64,000 bases of DNA. It comes from SHVO01 sp964576515. Its GTDB lineage: Bacteria; Pseudomonadota; Alphaproteobacteria; Rhodospirillales; Rhodospirillaceae. Shown here piece by piece: positions 43,167 through 52,023 of this stretch. Position numbers and translations under genes: made by a program. The notes beneath the pieces are model-generated. The model was not told the DNA's origin, ran no database searches, and saw nothing but the letters and a program-made list of their open reading frames with translations. Position 1 is the first letter of the stretch. Every line of letters starts with the position of its first letter. Where the stretch lies: contig CAZNUW010000015.1 of the NCBI GenBank assembly GCA_964576515.1, positions 1 through 64,000 on the forward strand, read 5' to 3'.

Positions 43167-45263
43167 ATGACAGTAAGTTCCTTAGAGATTCTCGTGATCG
43201 CATGCGGTTTGCTGGCGGTGCTCTACGGCATCTACGGCGTCTCGCGTGTGCTCGCGAAGCCGGCCGGAAATCCGCGGATGCAGGAAATCGCAGCCGCCGT
43301 GCAAGAGGGGGCGGCCGCTTATCTTAATCGTCAATACCTGACCATCGGCATCGTCGGCATCGTGGTCGCCATTGTGCTCGGTGCAACCTTGGGCGTGACT
43401 GTTGCGGTCGGATTCCTCATCGGCGCCGTCCTGTCGGGCGTTGCGGGCTATGTCGGCATGAACGTCTCGGTGCGCGCGAACGTGCGCACGGCGGCGGCCG
43501 CCCTCGACGGCGGCGGCCTCAAAGGCGCGCATGCGGTCGCGTTTCAAGCCGGCGCGGTCACGGGCCTTCTGGTCGTGGGCCTCGGTCTTCTCGGCGTGGC
43601 GGGTTACTTCTTCGTCCTTCACGACGCGGCGGTTGCGGCCGTTCCGCGCACGGTGATCGAAGGCCTTGTCGCGCTCAGCTTCGGCGCCTCGCTCATCTCG
43701 ATTTTCGCCCGTCTCGGCGGCGGGATATTCACCAAGGGCGCCGACGTCGGCGCGGACCTCGTCGGCAAGGTCGAAGCGGGGATCCCGGAAGATGACCCAC
43801 GCAACCCGGCGGTGATCGCCGACAACGTGGGCGACAACGTCGGCGACTGCGCCGGCATGGCCGCGGACCTGTTCGAGACCTACGCGGTGACCATCGTGGC
43901 CACCATGCTCCTGGGGTCGATTTTCTTCACCGGCGAGGACAGCCTTCGCGCGATGATGTATCCACTGGTCGTCGGCGGGGTCTGCATCATCGCCTCGGTG
44001 ATCGGAACGTTCTTCTCGGGCATCGGTGCGTCGGGCAAGATCATGGCCGCGCTGTATCGCGGTTTCATCGTGACGGCGATCCTCTCGTTCATCCTGATCT
44101 ACGGCATCACAACCCAGCTTTTCGGCGCCGGTGTGACTACGACGGATGGCGTCTTGTATTCGGCCAATGACCTGATCGTTTGCGCGGTCGTGGGCTTGGT
44201 CGTGACCGGGCTGATTATATGGATCACCGAATACTATACCGGCACGGGGTTCCGTCCGGTGCGGTCCGTGGCCGCGGCATCGACCACCGGTCACGGCACG
44301 AACATCATTCAGGGCCTCGCGATCTCCATGGAAGCCTGCGCCTTGCCGGTGCTGGTGATCTCGGGCGGCATCATCGTGTCGTACATGACCGCGGGCCTCT
44401 TCGGGCTTTCGGTCGCGGCGACCACGATGCTGGCGCTCGCCGGGATCGTGGTGGCGCTCGATGCTTACGGTCCGGTGACGGACAACGCGGGCGGCATCGC
44501 CGAGATGTCGCACCTGCCGCCGGACGTCCGGAAAGTCACCGATGCGCTCGACGCGGTCGGCAACACCACCAAGGCCGTCACCAAGGGCTATGCGATCGGT
44601 TCAGCGGGGCTTGCCTCGCTGGTTCTGTTCGCGGCCTACACGGAAGACCTCAAGCATTACTTCTCCGATTTGAACGTGCAGTTCAGTCTCGAGAATCCGT
44701 TCGTGGTGGTCGGCCTGTTCCTCGGCGGCCTGCTCCCGTACCTCTTTGGGGCCATGGGCATGCAGGCGGTGGGCCGAGCGGCCGGTTCGGTCGTGAACGA
44801 GGTGCGCCGTCAGTTCCGTGAAATCAAAGGCATCATGGAAGGCACGGCGAAGCCGGATTACGGCCGGGCCGTGGACATGCTGACCAAGGCGGCGATCAAG
44901 GAAATGATCATTCCGTCGATGCTGCCGGTCCTGTCGCCCATCGTGCTGTACTTCGCGGTCGACGCCATCGCCGGGCAGGCGCAAGCCTTCACGGCGCTCG
45001 GGGCCATGCTCCTCGGCACCATCGTCACGGGTCTGTTCGTCGCGATCTCGATGACCTCGGGCGGCGGTGCGTGGGACAACGCCAAGAAGTACATCGAAGA
45101 CGGCAATCATGGCGGCAAGGGCTCGGACGCCCACAAAGCCGCGGTGACCGGCGATACCGTTGGGGATCCGTACAAAGACACGGCGGGTCCGGCGGTCAAC
45201 CCGATGATCAAGATCATCAACATCGTCGCTCTGCTTCTGCTTGCTGCGCTCGCGACGGGTTAA
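43167..45263 (+). CDS. hppA: Proton-translocating inorganic pyrophosphatase
   Basis: The 698-residue membrane pump couples pyrophosphate hydrolysis to proton export. About sixteen hydrophobic segments are visible. The catalytic signature DVGADLVGKVEAGIPEDDPRNPA and the paired DNVGDNVGDCAGMAADLFETY motifs are intact. GNTTKAVTKGYAIGSA carries Lys where K+-dependent enzymes have Ala, so it belongs to the K+-insensitive class. The ATG follows ACGGGAG; a longer frame from 43104 is not believed. A terminator follows the gene. Confidence 0.96.
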   Translation: MTVSSLEILVIACGLLAVLYGIYGVSRVLAKPAGNPRMQEIAAAVQEGAAAYLNRQYLTIGIVGIVVAIVLGATLGVTVAVGFLIGAVLSGVAGYVGMNVSVRANVRTAAAALDGGGLKGAHAVAFQAGAVTGLLVVGLGLLGVAGYFFVLHDAAVAAVPRTVIEGLVALSFGASLISIFARLGGGIFTKGADVGADLVGKVEAGIPEDDPRNPAVIADNVGDNVGDCAGMAADLFETYAVTIVATMLLGSIFFTGEDSLRAMMYPLVVGGVCIIASVIGTFFSGIGASGKIMAALYRGFIVTAILSFILIYGITTQLFGAGVTTTDGVLYSANDLIVCAVVGLVVTGLIIWITEYYTGTGFRPVRSVAAASTTGHGTNIIQGLAISMEACALPVLVISGGIIVSYMTAGLFGLSVAATTMLALAGIVVALDAYGPVTDNAGGIAEMSHLPPDVRKVTDALDAVGNTTKAVTKGYAIGSAGLASLVLFAAYTEDLKHYFSDLNVQFSLENPFVVVGLFLGGLLPYLFGAMGMQAVGRAAGSVVNEVRRQFREIKGIMEGTAKPDYGRAVDMLTKAAIKEMIIPSMLPVLSPIVLYFAVDAIAGQAQAFTALGAMLLGTIVTGLFVAISMTSGGGAWDNAKKYIEDGNHGGKGSDAHKAAVTGDTVGDPYKDTAGPAVNPMIKIINIVALLLLAALATG

Positions 45264-45284
45264 GCGAAGGGCGAAGGATTGCGG

Positions 45285-45320
45285 AAAGCCCGGACCTCTT
45301 GAAGGTCCGGGCTTTTTGTT
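45285..45320 (+). terminator. Intrinsic terminator after hppA
   Basis: AAAGCCCGGACCT (45285-45297) pairs perfectly with AGGTCCGGGCTTT (45303-45315) around CTTGA, and the T-run continues to 45317. Confidence 0.92.
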
Positions 45321-45361
45321 TATAGGCTAAACCAACAGATGCACGCCAAGGGGAGGGACCG

Positions 45362-46579
45362 ATGCGCCTTGCCGCCAGTACCGCCGTAGCGCTGTTCACC
45401 GTTCTCGCGTCCGCCGCCGCGGCGGACAAACCCGTCACCGCGCCGATCTTCGAGGTCGATCCGTTCTGGCCGAAGCCGCTTCCCAATCATTGGGTCACGG
45501 GCTCCACCATCGGATTGTCGGTCGACGCCAACGACAATGTGTGGACCCTCAACCGGCCGGAGTCCGTGCCCGAGGAGTTCAAGGCCGCAGACCTCAAGGC
45601 CTCGGAGGCCGTCGACGATGAATCCCTGCCGGGCGCGGCGGGAAAGGTCAGCACGACGGACGCGGTCGGCGCCTGTTGCAAGGTCGCGCCCCAGGTGCTG
45701 GTTTATGACGCCGCGGGCAACGTCGTGAAATCATGGGGTGGAAAAGGCGCGGGTTATGAATGGCCCGAACGCAATCACGGCCTGACCGTCGATCACAAAG
45801 GCAATGTGTGGATCGGCGGCAACGGCGAGAATGACACCCACATCCTCAAATTCGATGCCAACGGCAAGTTCCTGTTGCAGGTCGGCAAACAGGGTGTGCG
45901 CAAAGGCAGCAACGACCTGCAGAATTTCTGGAAACCGTCGAAGATCGTGTCCGACCCGTCGGCCAACGAAGTGTATGTTTCCGACGGTTACGGCAACCGC
46001 CGGATCGTCGTGCTCGACGCGGACAAGGGAACCTACAAACGCCATTGGGGCGCTTACGGCGCGAAGCCCGACGATGCGCCGCTCGCGCCGTACACGCCAT
46101 ATGGGCCGCCGGCCAAGCAATTCTCCACGGTGCACTGTGTCGTCGTGTCGAACGACGGGCTGGTCTATGTGTGCGACCGGGTGAACGACCGCATCCAGGT
46201 GTTCACCAAGGCCGGAAAATTCGTGAGGGAAGCGATCATCGATCCGAAGACATATCGTTCCGGTTCGGTATGGGACATCGCGTTCTCACGCGATCCGCAG
46301 CAGGCTTATCTCTACGTCGCCAACGGCGTGGATCAGAAGATCAACGTTCTCTCGCGCGAAACGCTTGAGGTTCTGACCTCGTTCGGCGACGGTGGCCGTC
46401 AGCCCGGCCAGTTCTTCGGCGTGCACAATCTCGCGACCGATTCCAAAGGCAATCTCTATGCGACCGAGACTTATACCGGCGCGCGCATCCAGCGCTTCGT
46501 GTTCAAGGGTGTCGGGCCCGTCACGAAGAAAGAGCAAGGCGTCCCGTGGCCGCAAGCGGCCAAAGTGTCGGTGAAGTAG
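45362..46579 (+). CDS. Secreted NHL-repeat beta-propeller protein
   Basis: The 405-residue exported protein (signal peptide about 1-20, ending AAAA) consists of NHL-type repeats such as HGLTVDHKGNVWIGG, FSTVHCVVVSNDGLVYVCDR and GVHNLATDSKGNLYATE. The arrangement is like the peptidyl-alpha-hydroxyglycine lyase-like propellers of many proteobacteria. A Cys-Cys pair (GACCKV, near residue 103) is unusual for the fold. No catalytic set can be proven. GGGGAGGGA precedes the ATG; the gene follows the hppA terminator. Confidence 0.82.
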   Translation: MRLAASTAVALFTVLASAAAADKPVTAPIFEVDPFWPKPLPNHWVTGSTIGLSVDANDNVWTLNRPESVPEEFKAADLKASEAVDDESLPGAAGKVSTTDAVGACCKVAPQVLVYDAAGNVVKSWGGKGAGYEWPERNHGLTVDHKGNVWIGGNGENDTHILKFDANGKFLLQVGKQGVRKGSNDLQNFWKPSKIVSDPSANEVYVSDGYGNRRIVVLDADKGTYKRHWGAYGAKPDDAPLAPYTPYGPPAKQFSTVHCVVVSNDGLVYVCDRVNDRIQVFTKAGKFVREAIIDPKTYRSGSVWDIAFSRDPQQAYLYVANGVDQKINVLSRETLEVLTSFGDGGRQPGQFFGVHNLATDSKGNLYATETYTGARIQRFVFKGVGPVTKKEQGVPWPQAAKVSVK

Positions 46580-46603
46580 CTGAGTGAAGTCGCTGAGGGT
46601 GGG

Positions 46604-47068
46604 TTAGCGCGGCCCCGGACCGCCGCCCGGTGTGCCGGAAAGGCGGCCGAGGTTGCCGATCAACTGTTCGATCAGGCTGAACTCGCGACCCTTGGTCGGC
46701 GTCTCGCGGCTGGCGATATTGACGTTGCGTCCGTCTTCCAGCCCCAGCTTGCGGACGTCCTTGAGAATGCCGCGATCGTCGAAGCTGACGGCGTAAACGG
46801 TGCGGTCGAGCTCATGATTGGGATAGAACGCGTACTGTGTGGTGTGCGCGCTGATATAGTACCAGGTCTCATCGTCGAATACGGCGGTGGTCGCCGGTGT
46901 TCCCAGCAATCCGCGCACGTCCTGACGGGTCTGCTCGCCCACCGAGAGCTGCGCCAGCGCTTCCGGCGGCGGAAGATTGCCGCGGGCATCGATGTCCTTG
47001 GCGCAACCGGCCACAAGGCCCGCGCACAGGGCCGTGACGATCAGAGAAGGCAAATGTCTGGTTTTCAT
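46604..47068 (-). CDS. bamE: Outer-membrane assembly lipoprotein BamE (SmpA/OmlA)
   Basis: The 154-residue lipoprotein is a small partner of the Bam complex that inserts outer-membrane proteins. The lipobox LVAGC (about 18-22) ends the signal peptide, and the SmpA/OmlA domain includes LSVGEQTRQDVRGLLGTPAT and DDETWYYISAHT. It is transcribed divergently from the ubiquinol-cytochrome c chaperone gene, an arrangement conserved in alphaproteobacteria. The C-terminus is Gly/Pro-rich. Confidence 0.92.
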   Translation of the reverse strand: MKTRHLPSLIVTALCAGLVAGCAKDIDARGNLPPPEALAQLSVGEQTRQDVRGLLGTPATTAVFDDETWYYISAHTTQYAFYPNHELDRTVYAVSFDDRGILKDVRKLGLEDGRNVNIASRETPTKGREFSLIEQLIGNLGRLSGTPGGGPGPR

Positions 47069-47177
47069 GACTTGCCGTATTATATCAGGCTCCTTCGGAA
47101 GCCTAGCCCCTTGTTGTGGGCGCGAGATTCATTACAACCTCGCATAGTTACAGCCTCAGGACCATAAAGCCGCGCCC

Positions 47178-47723
47178 ATGCCATTTGCGAACCTCTTCCG
47201 GCGTAAAGACGCCCAACCCGATCCGGTGGTCGCGCTTTACGCGGCCCTCGTCCAAAAGGCGCGCGATCCAAAATTTTACACGGACCTCGCTGTGCCCGAC
47301 ACGGTGGACGGACGTTTCGACATGGTGGTCATTCACGCGATGCTGGTCATGCGCCGCCTGCGTGAAAAGCCCGATGAAGTGCACACGACGGGACAAAGGT
47401 TGTTCGATCTCATGTTCACCGATATGGATCGTTCGCTCCGGGAAATGGGAGTCGGCGATATGAGCGTCGGTAAACATGTCAAACGTATGGCCAGGGCCTT
47501 TTATGGCCGCGCGGCGGCCTACGAAGCCGGAATGGATGAAAGCCCCGACGCCTTGCTGAAAGCCATCGGCGACAATCTCTATCGCCACGGCCAGCCGCCG
47601 GACGGCGCGCTTGCGGCCATCGCGTCCTATTTGACGCGCGCGAGCGCCCACCTTGCGCGCCAGCCGGTCGACGACGTCGCCGCCGGCCGGATCGACTTCG
47701 CCATCCCGGTGCTGACGCCATGA
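47178..47723 (+). CDS. Ubiquinol-cytochrome c chaperone family protein
   Basis: The 181-residue protein belongs to the CBP3/UQCC1 family, which helps assemble the bc1 complex in mitochondria and is also present in alphaproteobacteria. The conserved core DMVVIHAMLVMRRLREKPDE, LMFTDMDRSLREMGVGDMSVGKHVKRM and FYGRAAAYEAGM is clear. Its stop overlaps the DUF177 gene start by ATGA, so the two are translationally coupled. Confidence 0.92.
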   Translation: MPFANLFRRKDAQPDPVVALYAALVQKARDPKFYTDLAVPDTVDGRFDMVVIHAMLVMRRLREKPDEVHTTGQRLFDLMFTDMDRSLREMGVGDMSVGKHVKRMARAFYGRAAAYEAGMDESPDALLKAIGDNLYRHGQPPDGALAAIASYLTRASAHLARQPVDDVAAGRIDFAIPVLTP

Positions 47724-48295
47724 CGGCGCGCCCGCAGCCCGAGTTCACGTTCCCGGTCGATGTGACCTCGCTGCCCCAGGTGGGGCGTGCTTATACGATC
47801 ACCGCCGATGCGGATGCGCGGGCCCGTGTGGCCGCGCGGCTGGGGGTACAGGACATCTCCCGGCTTTCAGCGACCTTTGAGTTGATGCCCAGGGCAGGGG
47901 GGCTGGTCAGGGTCACCGGGACGGTCGAGGCCGATCTCACGCAATCGTGCGTGGTTACATTGGGCCCGGTCCCGGCCGCGGCGAAGGAGTCGGTGGACGT
48001 CACCTTCACGACCTACCCGGCGGGCAAAACGCCCGCGGGTAATTTGGAGGAAGACGTCGAGGAACTTGTCGGCCTGGGCGAGGAGGAGCCTCCTGAGGAG
48101 GCTCTGGACGGGCAGATCGACCTGGGAGAGGTGGCGGTGGTCCAACTGGCCCTGGGGCTCGATCCCTATCCCCGCGCCCCCGGAGCGGCCTTCAAAGCCC
48201 CGTCCTGGGTGGAAAAAGGGGAGGAAAGCCAAGGCGAAAGCCCCTTTGCGGTCCTGGCCCAACTCCAGAAGAAAAGCCCTCCCAAAGGACACTGA
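47720..48295 (+). CDS. yceD: DUF177 (YceD-like) protein
   Basis: The 191-residue protein of the YceD/DUF177 family is linked to 23S rRNA accumulation and is typically encoded before rpmF and plsX, as here. LTQSCVVTLGPVP contains the conserved Cys region, and EDVEELVGLGEEEPPEEALDGQIDLGEVAVVQLALGLDPYPR is the acidic family core. The tail is Lys/Ser-rich. Confidence 0.92.
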   Translation: MTARPQPEFTFPVDVTSLPQVGRAYTITADADARARVAARLGVQDISRLSATFELMPRAGGLVRVTGTVEADLTQSCVVTLGPVPAAAKESVDVTFTTYPAGKTPAGNLEEDVEELVGLGEEEPPEEALDGQIDLGEVAVVQLALGLDPYPRAPGAAFKAPSWVEKGEESQGESPFAVLAQLQKKSPPKGH

Positions 48296-48310
48296 TCGGG
48301 GTCAATGTGC

Positions 48311-48339
48311 TTGCACCTCAATGTCTTTTTCGCTATTTA
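48311..48339 (+). promoter_or_regulatory. Candidate promoter for rpmF-plsX
   Basis: TTGCAC (48311-48316) and TATTTA (48334-48339) are separated by 17 bp and lie about 70 bp upstream of rpmF, in a local AT-rich stretch after the DUF177 stop. Confidence 0.5.
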
Positions 48340-48409
48340 GGCGCGCTTTCGGGCAGCCCCACGGTGGATTGGCCAGGCCCGACGCACTCACATCACGAAA
48401 GATTCGACC

Positions 48410-48598
48410 ATGGCGGTCCCTAAGAAGAAAGTATCCAAGTCTCGTCGCGACATGCGCCGGTCTCATCATGCGCTCAAGTCGTCCTCCCGCCAGGAGTGTC
48501 CGAACTGCGGTGAATTGAAGCGCCCGCACCACATGTGCGTCGCTTGCGGCCACTACGACGGCCGTGAAATCGCAGCCCAGGGCGAGACTGTCGCCTAA
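48410..48598 (+). CDS. rpmF: 50S ribosomal protein L32
   Basis: The 62-residue ribosomal protein has the classic start AVPKKKVSKSRRDMRRSHHAL and the zinc-binding CPNCG...CVACG pairs. The Cys-containing form needs zinc, in contrast to the Cys-less forms used under zinc starvation. It lies between DUF177 and plsX as expected. Confidence 0.97.
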   Translation: MAVPKKKVSKSRRDMRRSHHALKSSSRQECPNCGELKRPHHMCVACGHYDGREIAAQGETVA

Positions 48599-48701
48599 TC
48601 GGCGCGTCATATAGACTCTCCCGGTCACGAGGCGCGACAGTGCCTTCTGTAAACAAGGGGGGAGATCCCCATACCGTGATGCGACTCTCTCGGGGGGCTT
48701 G

Positions 48702-49751
48702 GTGAGCGCACCACTCATTATCTCGCTGGATGCCATGGGGGGCGATTACGCCCCCGAGATCGTGGTTAAAGGCGCGCGGCTGGCGCGCGTGCGTTATCCT
48801 GACGCACGCTTCCTGTTCTTTGGCGATGAAGCGCGTATCGAACCGCTTCTGAAGGCCGACAGCGCGCTTCTTGCGTGTTCGACGATCCATCACACCGATC
48901 AGGTCGTGACGGGCGACGCGAAGCCGTCGCAGGTGATCCGCTCCGGACGCCAGACGAGCATGTGGAAGGCCATCGAAGCCGTGAAGAACGGCGACGCCGC
49001 GGGCGTCGTGTCCGCCGGCAACACCGGCGCGCTCATGGCTATGGCGAAGATGATCATGCGCCCGCTGAACGGCATCGACCGACCGGCGATCTGCGGTCTG
49101 TTCCCGACCAAGCAGGGCGAAACCGTGATGCTCGATCTGGGCGCGAACGCCCAATGCGACGCGCGCAATCTGGTCGAGTTCGCCGTGATGGGCGAATGTT
49201 TCGCCCGCGCAATCCTTGGTCAGGAGCGCCCGAGCGTGGGCCTTCTCAACATCGGCTCGGAAGACGCCAAGGGAACCGGGCTTCTCAAGGAAGCGAACCA
49301 GATCCTGCGCCGCTCGCATCTCGACATCGAATTCAAGGGCTTCATCGAAGGCGACGACATCGCCAAGGGCACCGTGGACGTCGTGGTGACGGACGGGTTC
49401 ACCGGGAATGTCGCCTTGAAGACCGCCGAGGGCACGGCGAAGATGTTCTCCGGCTTCCTGAAAAATGCGATCAAAAGTTCGATCCTCGCGCAACTGGGGA
49501 TGCTTCTGGCGAAGCCGGTTATCGCGCAAGTGATGGCGCGCACCGATCCGCGCCGCTATAACGGTGCCCTCTTTGTGGGTTTGAACGGCGTGGTCGTGAA
49601 AAGTCATGGCGGCACGGATTCTGTCGGGTTTGCGAACGCCATCGGTGTGGCGGTCGACATGATCGCGCGCGACCTCAACAGCAAGATCGCCGAACAGCTC
49701 GCGCATCTCGCGGCTCAGGAAGCCGTGATGGCCGAGGCGGCGAGCGAATGA
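48702..49751 (+). CDS. plsX: Phosphate acyltransferase PlsX
   Basis: The 349-residue enzyme makes acyl-phosphate from acyl-ACP for phospholipid synthesis. ISLDAMGGDYAPEIVVKGA, VVSAGNTGALMAMAKM, NIGSEDAKGTGLLKEA and VVVTDGFTGNVALKTAEG are all diagnostic. The start is the GTG after a GGGGGG-rich ribosome site; an adjacent TTG is one codon earlier. The stop overlaps fabH by ATGA. Confidence 0.95.
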   Translation: MSAPLIISLDAMGGDYAPEIVVKGARLARVRYPDARFLFFGDEARIEPLLKADSALLACSTIHHTDQVVTGDAKPSQVIRSGRQTSMWKAIEAVKNGDAAGVVSAGNTGALMAMAKMIMRPLNGIDRPAICGLFPTKQGETVMLDLGANAQCDARNLVEFAVMGECFARAILGQERPSVGLLNIGSEDAKGTGLLKEANQILRRSHLDIEFKGFIEGDDIAKGTVDVVVTDGFTGNVALKTAEGTAKMFSGFLKNAIKSSILAQLGMLLAKPVIAQVMARTDPRRYNGALFVGLNGVVVKSHGGTDSVGFANAIGVAVDMIARDLNSKIAEQLAHLAAQEAVMAEAASE

Positions 49752-50722
49752 CGATCCGTTCCGTTGTCGCGGGCGTCGGCGCGTATTTGCCCGAGAAGGT
49801 CGTCACCAATCATGAGTTGGCGCAACGAGTCGATACGTCCGACGAGTGGATCGTCGAGCGGTCGGGCATCCGCAAGCGCCATATCGCCGCCGAAGGTCAA
49901 CTGACATCGGATCTAGCTATCGCCGCGACGCGCCAGGCATTGGCCGCCGCCGGCCGCGAAGGCCACGAGGTGGACCTGTTTGTCGTCGCCACCGCGACAC
50001 CGGATCAAACGTTTCCCGCCACGGCCGCGCGCCTCCAGGCCGCGCTGGGCCGACCCGGCGTGCCCGCGTTCGATGTACAGGCGGTGTGCTCCGGTTTTGT
50101 CTATGGCCTCGCGGTCGTCGACAACTTCATTCGCGCCGGACAGGCAAAATGCGCCGTCATCGTCGGCGCTGAGACTTTCTCGCGAATTCTCGATTGGAAC
50201 GACCGCACAACCTGCGTCTTGTTCGGCGACGGCGCGGGCGCGGTGGTGCTGACCGCCGAGCAGGGCGCCGGCACCAGCGCCGACCGTGGTGTGCTCTCGA
50301 CGCATCTGCACTCCGACGGACGTCATCACGACATGCTTTTTGTCGACGGCGGGCCGTCCTCGACCCAAACCACGGGCCACGTGGTGATGAAGGGCAAGGA
50401 AGTCTTCAAACACGCGGTGGTCAACCTGACGGAAGCCGTGCGCGAGGCGCTGACGGCGAATCAGGTCACCATCGATCAGGTGGATTGGCTTGTCCCGCAT
50501 CAGGCCAACAAGCGCATCCTCGACAGCACCGCGCAGAAGCTGGGGCTCGACCCGGCGAAGGTGATCGTCACCGTCCAGGAGCACGCGAATACGTCGGCGG
50601 CCTCGATTCCCTTGGCGTTACACGCGGGGATCGCCGACGGGCGAATCAAACCGGGCCAGTTGGTGCTTCTGGAAGCTATGGGCGGGGGCTTCACCTGGGG
50701 TTCCGCCCTTATCCGGTTGTAA
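49748..50722 (+). CDS. fabH: Beta-ketoacyl-ACP synthase III
   Basis: The 324-residue condensing enzyme starts fatty acid synthesis from acetyl-CoA and malonyl-ACP. The Cys-His-Asn triad is visible in FDVQAVCSGFVYGL, WLVPHQANKRI and EHANTSAASIPLAL. The plsX-fabH coupling is conserved. Confidence 0.96.
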   Translation: MTIRSVVAGVGAYLPEKVVTNHELAQRVDTSDEWIVERSGIRKRHIAAEGQLTSDLAIAATRQALAAAGREGHEVDLFVVATATPDQTFPATAARLQAALGRPGVPAFDVQAVCSGFVYGLAVVDNFIRAGQAKCAVIVGAETFSRILDWNDRTTCVLFGDGAGAVVLTAEQGAGTSADRGVLSTHLHSDGRHHDMLFVDGGPSSTQTTGHVVMKGKEVFKHAVVNLTEAVREALTANQVTIDQVDWLVPHQANKRILDSTAQKLGLDPAKVIVTVQEHANTSAASIPLALHAGIADGRIKPGQLVLLEAMGGGFTWGSALIRL

Positions 50723-50825
50723 TTTCGCGCTAAATTTTTCGCCCTATTTTCAACCAATAGGCGCTTTTTTGAGGCGAAGCCCCATATAGGCGGGCTAAAG
50801 CCTTGTTTCTCATAGAGAACCTGTA

Positions 50826-50854
50826 TTGACGGACGCCGGGCCGTCCTTTAACCT
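50826..50854 (+). promoter_or_regulatory. Candidate promoter for ihfA
   Basis: TTGACG (50826-50831) and TAACCT (50849-50854) are 17 bp apart in the 171-bp gap between fabH and ihfA, about 40 bp upstream of the ATG. Confidence 0.4.
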
Positions 50855-50893
50855 CTTGTTTTCACGCCTTTTCTCATTAGGGGAGCGCGTTCG

Positions 50894-51268
50894 ATGGGCG
50901 AGACCATTACCCGCGCACAGCTGAGCGAGGCCATCTACCAGGAAGTCGGTTTGTCGCGGAATGAATCCGCGGACCTCCTGGAGTTGGTCCTGAACGAGAT
51001 CACGCAAGCGCTGTTGCGCAATGAGACCGTGAAGATTTCCTCGTTCGGGAGCTTCTCGGTACGTCAGAAAGGTCAGCGGATCGGTCGCAATCCGAAGACC
51101 GGCGAGGAAGTGCCTATTCTCCCGCGCAAAGTGCTGGTCTTCCGGCCTTCGCAGTTGTTGAAGGCGCGCATCCGCCAGGGGCATACCGCGCAGACGCGTA
51201 CGGCGCAGGCGCCGTCCGCGCCGCCGACGGGTACGCCCACGACCGGCACGCCCACGACTGGCACGTAA
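50894..51268 (+). CDS. ihfA: Integration host factor alpha subunit with extended tail
   Basis: The 124-residue DNA-bending protein has the normal IHF core to about residue 98 (ITRAQLSEAIYQEVGLSRNES, KISSFGSFSVRQKGQRIGRNPKTGEE, FRPSQLLKARI). RNPKTG is the beta-ribbon arm that enters the minor groove. After the core there is a Pro/Thr/Gly/Ala-rich tail of about 25 residues ending in PTGTPTTGTPTTGT, encoded by a short tandem DNA repeat. E. coli IhfA is 99 residues, so this tail is an extension. The merR gene follows. Confidence 0.94.
   Translation: MGETITRAQLSEAIYQEVGLSRNESADLLELVLNEITQALLRNETVKISSFGSFSVRQKGQRIGRNPKTGEEVPILPRKVLVFRPSQLLKARIRQGHTAQTRTAQAPSAPPTGTPTTGTPTTGT
51230..51265 (+). repeat. 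15-bp tandem repeat coding the IhfA tail
   Basis: The unit GGYACGCCCACGACY occurs at 51230-51244 and 51245-51259, and the first 6 bp of a third copy (GGCACG) lie at 51260-51265, just before the TAA. It encodes Gly-Thr-Pro-Thr-Thr units. Slippage could vary the tail length between strains. Confidence 0.85.
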
Positions 51269-51286
51269 GCGCGCGCCCGCGGTCAC

Positions 51287-51727
51287 GTGACGAGCGACGA
51301 CCTCTTCCCACGCGAAGATAACGATGATTCCCTCAACCCGCGCCCGGTCAAATCGGACGCGGCATTTCGCACGATCAGCGAAGTCGCGGACGATCTGAAC
51401 GTCCCGCAGCATGTGCTGCGTTTCTGGGAAACCAAATTCAATCAGGTCCGGCCGCTGAAACGCGGCGGCGGGCGGCGCTATTACCGCCCCGAGGACATTG
51501 TGCTCCTGCGCCGGATTCGCGAATTGCTCTACACCGACGGCATGACCATCAAAGGCGTGCAGAAGCTTTTGCGCGAGTCTGGCGCCAAGGCCCTGAGCGC
51601 CGAGCCGGACGCAGCCGCCGGCGACGAGGCGGCGGGCGCGATGCCAGGCGCCGCCCAGGACGGCCTTCGCCGCATTCTGGGCGAGCTGACAACGCTCCGG
51701 GATGAGCTTCGCGCCGCGCTGCGTTGA
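51287..51727 (+). CDS. MerR-family transcriptional regulator
   Basis: The 146-residue protein has an N-terminal MerR winged helix (FRTISEVADDLNVPQHVLRFWETKF, then GGGRRYYRPEDIVLLRRIRELLYTDGMTIKGVQKLL), an Ala-rich linker and a short C-terminal helix. No Cys-based metal site is present, so it is not a classical metal sensor. A MerR gene at this position after ihfA is usual in alphaproteobacteria. The start is GTG. Confidence 0.9.
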   Translation: MTSDDLFPREDNDDSLNPRPVKSDAAFRTISEVADDLNVPQHVLRFWETKFNQVRPLKRGGGRRYYRPEDIVLLRRIRELLYTDGMTIKGVQKLLRESGAKALSAEPDAAAGDEAAGAMPGAAQDGLRRILGELTTLRDELRAALR

Positions 51728-51771
51728 TTTCAGGGCCGATTTTCCGGCCCGCGTTTTCCGTATAACAGGCG

Positions 51772-51800
51772 TTGTTTTGCCCGCGCACGGTGTCTATAGT
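51772..51800 (+). promoter_or_regulatory. Candidate promoter for the tRNA gene
   Basis: TTGTTT (51772-51777) and TATAGT (51795-51800) with a 17-bp spacer lie about 50 bp upstream of tRNA-Pro, in the gap after merR. Confidence 0.45.
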
Positions 51801-51851
51801 CCGGCCCGCGCCGGAAAGCCCCCTTGATTTACATATGCTTTCTGGCGACGT

Positions 51852-51928
51852 CGGGGCGTAGCGCAGCCTGGTAGCGCACCAGACTGGGGGTCTGGTGGTC
51901 GTGGGTTCAAATCCCGCCGCCCCGACCA
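51852..51928 (+). tRNA. tRNA-Pro (anticodon GGG)
   Basis: The 77-base gene folds as a cloverleaf. The acceptor stem is CGGGGCG (51852-51858) with CGCCCCG (51918-51924). The D arm contains GCGCAGCCTGGTAGCGC. The anticodon stem is CCAGA/TCTGG around the loop CTGGGGG, giving anticodon GGG. The T arm is GTGGG TTCAAAT CCCGC. The discriminator A and an encoded CCA end (51926-51928) follow. It lies at the end of the ihfA-merR block. Confidence 0.97.
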
Positions 51929-52023
51929 TTTTTCCCGCGACTAACCCTCCGCTTGGCGCGTTGTCGGCCTAAATCCATTCCTTTATAATTCGTAAAGGAC
52001 TTGGAAGGTCTCCGGGAACCATC

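Noticed and set aside
51852..51928. tRNA-Pro as a possible phage or island attachment site
   Set aside because: No integrase gene or duplicated tRNA 3' end was seen within the window.
51549..51929. A leftward 126-residue frame across tRNA-Pro, starting MVGAAGFEPTTTRPP
   Set aside because: It is the well-known artefact of translating the strand opposite a tRNA gene, and it also runs antisense to merR.
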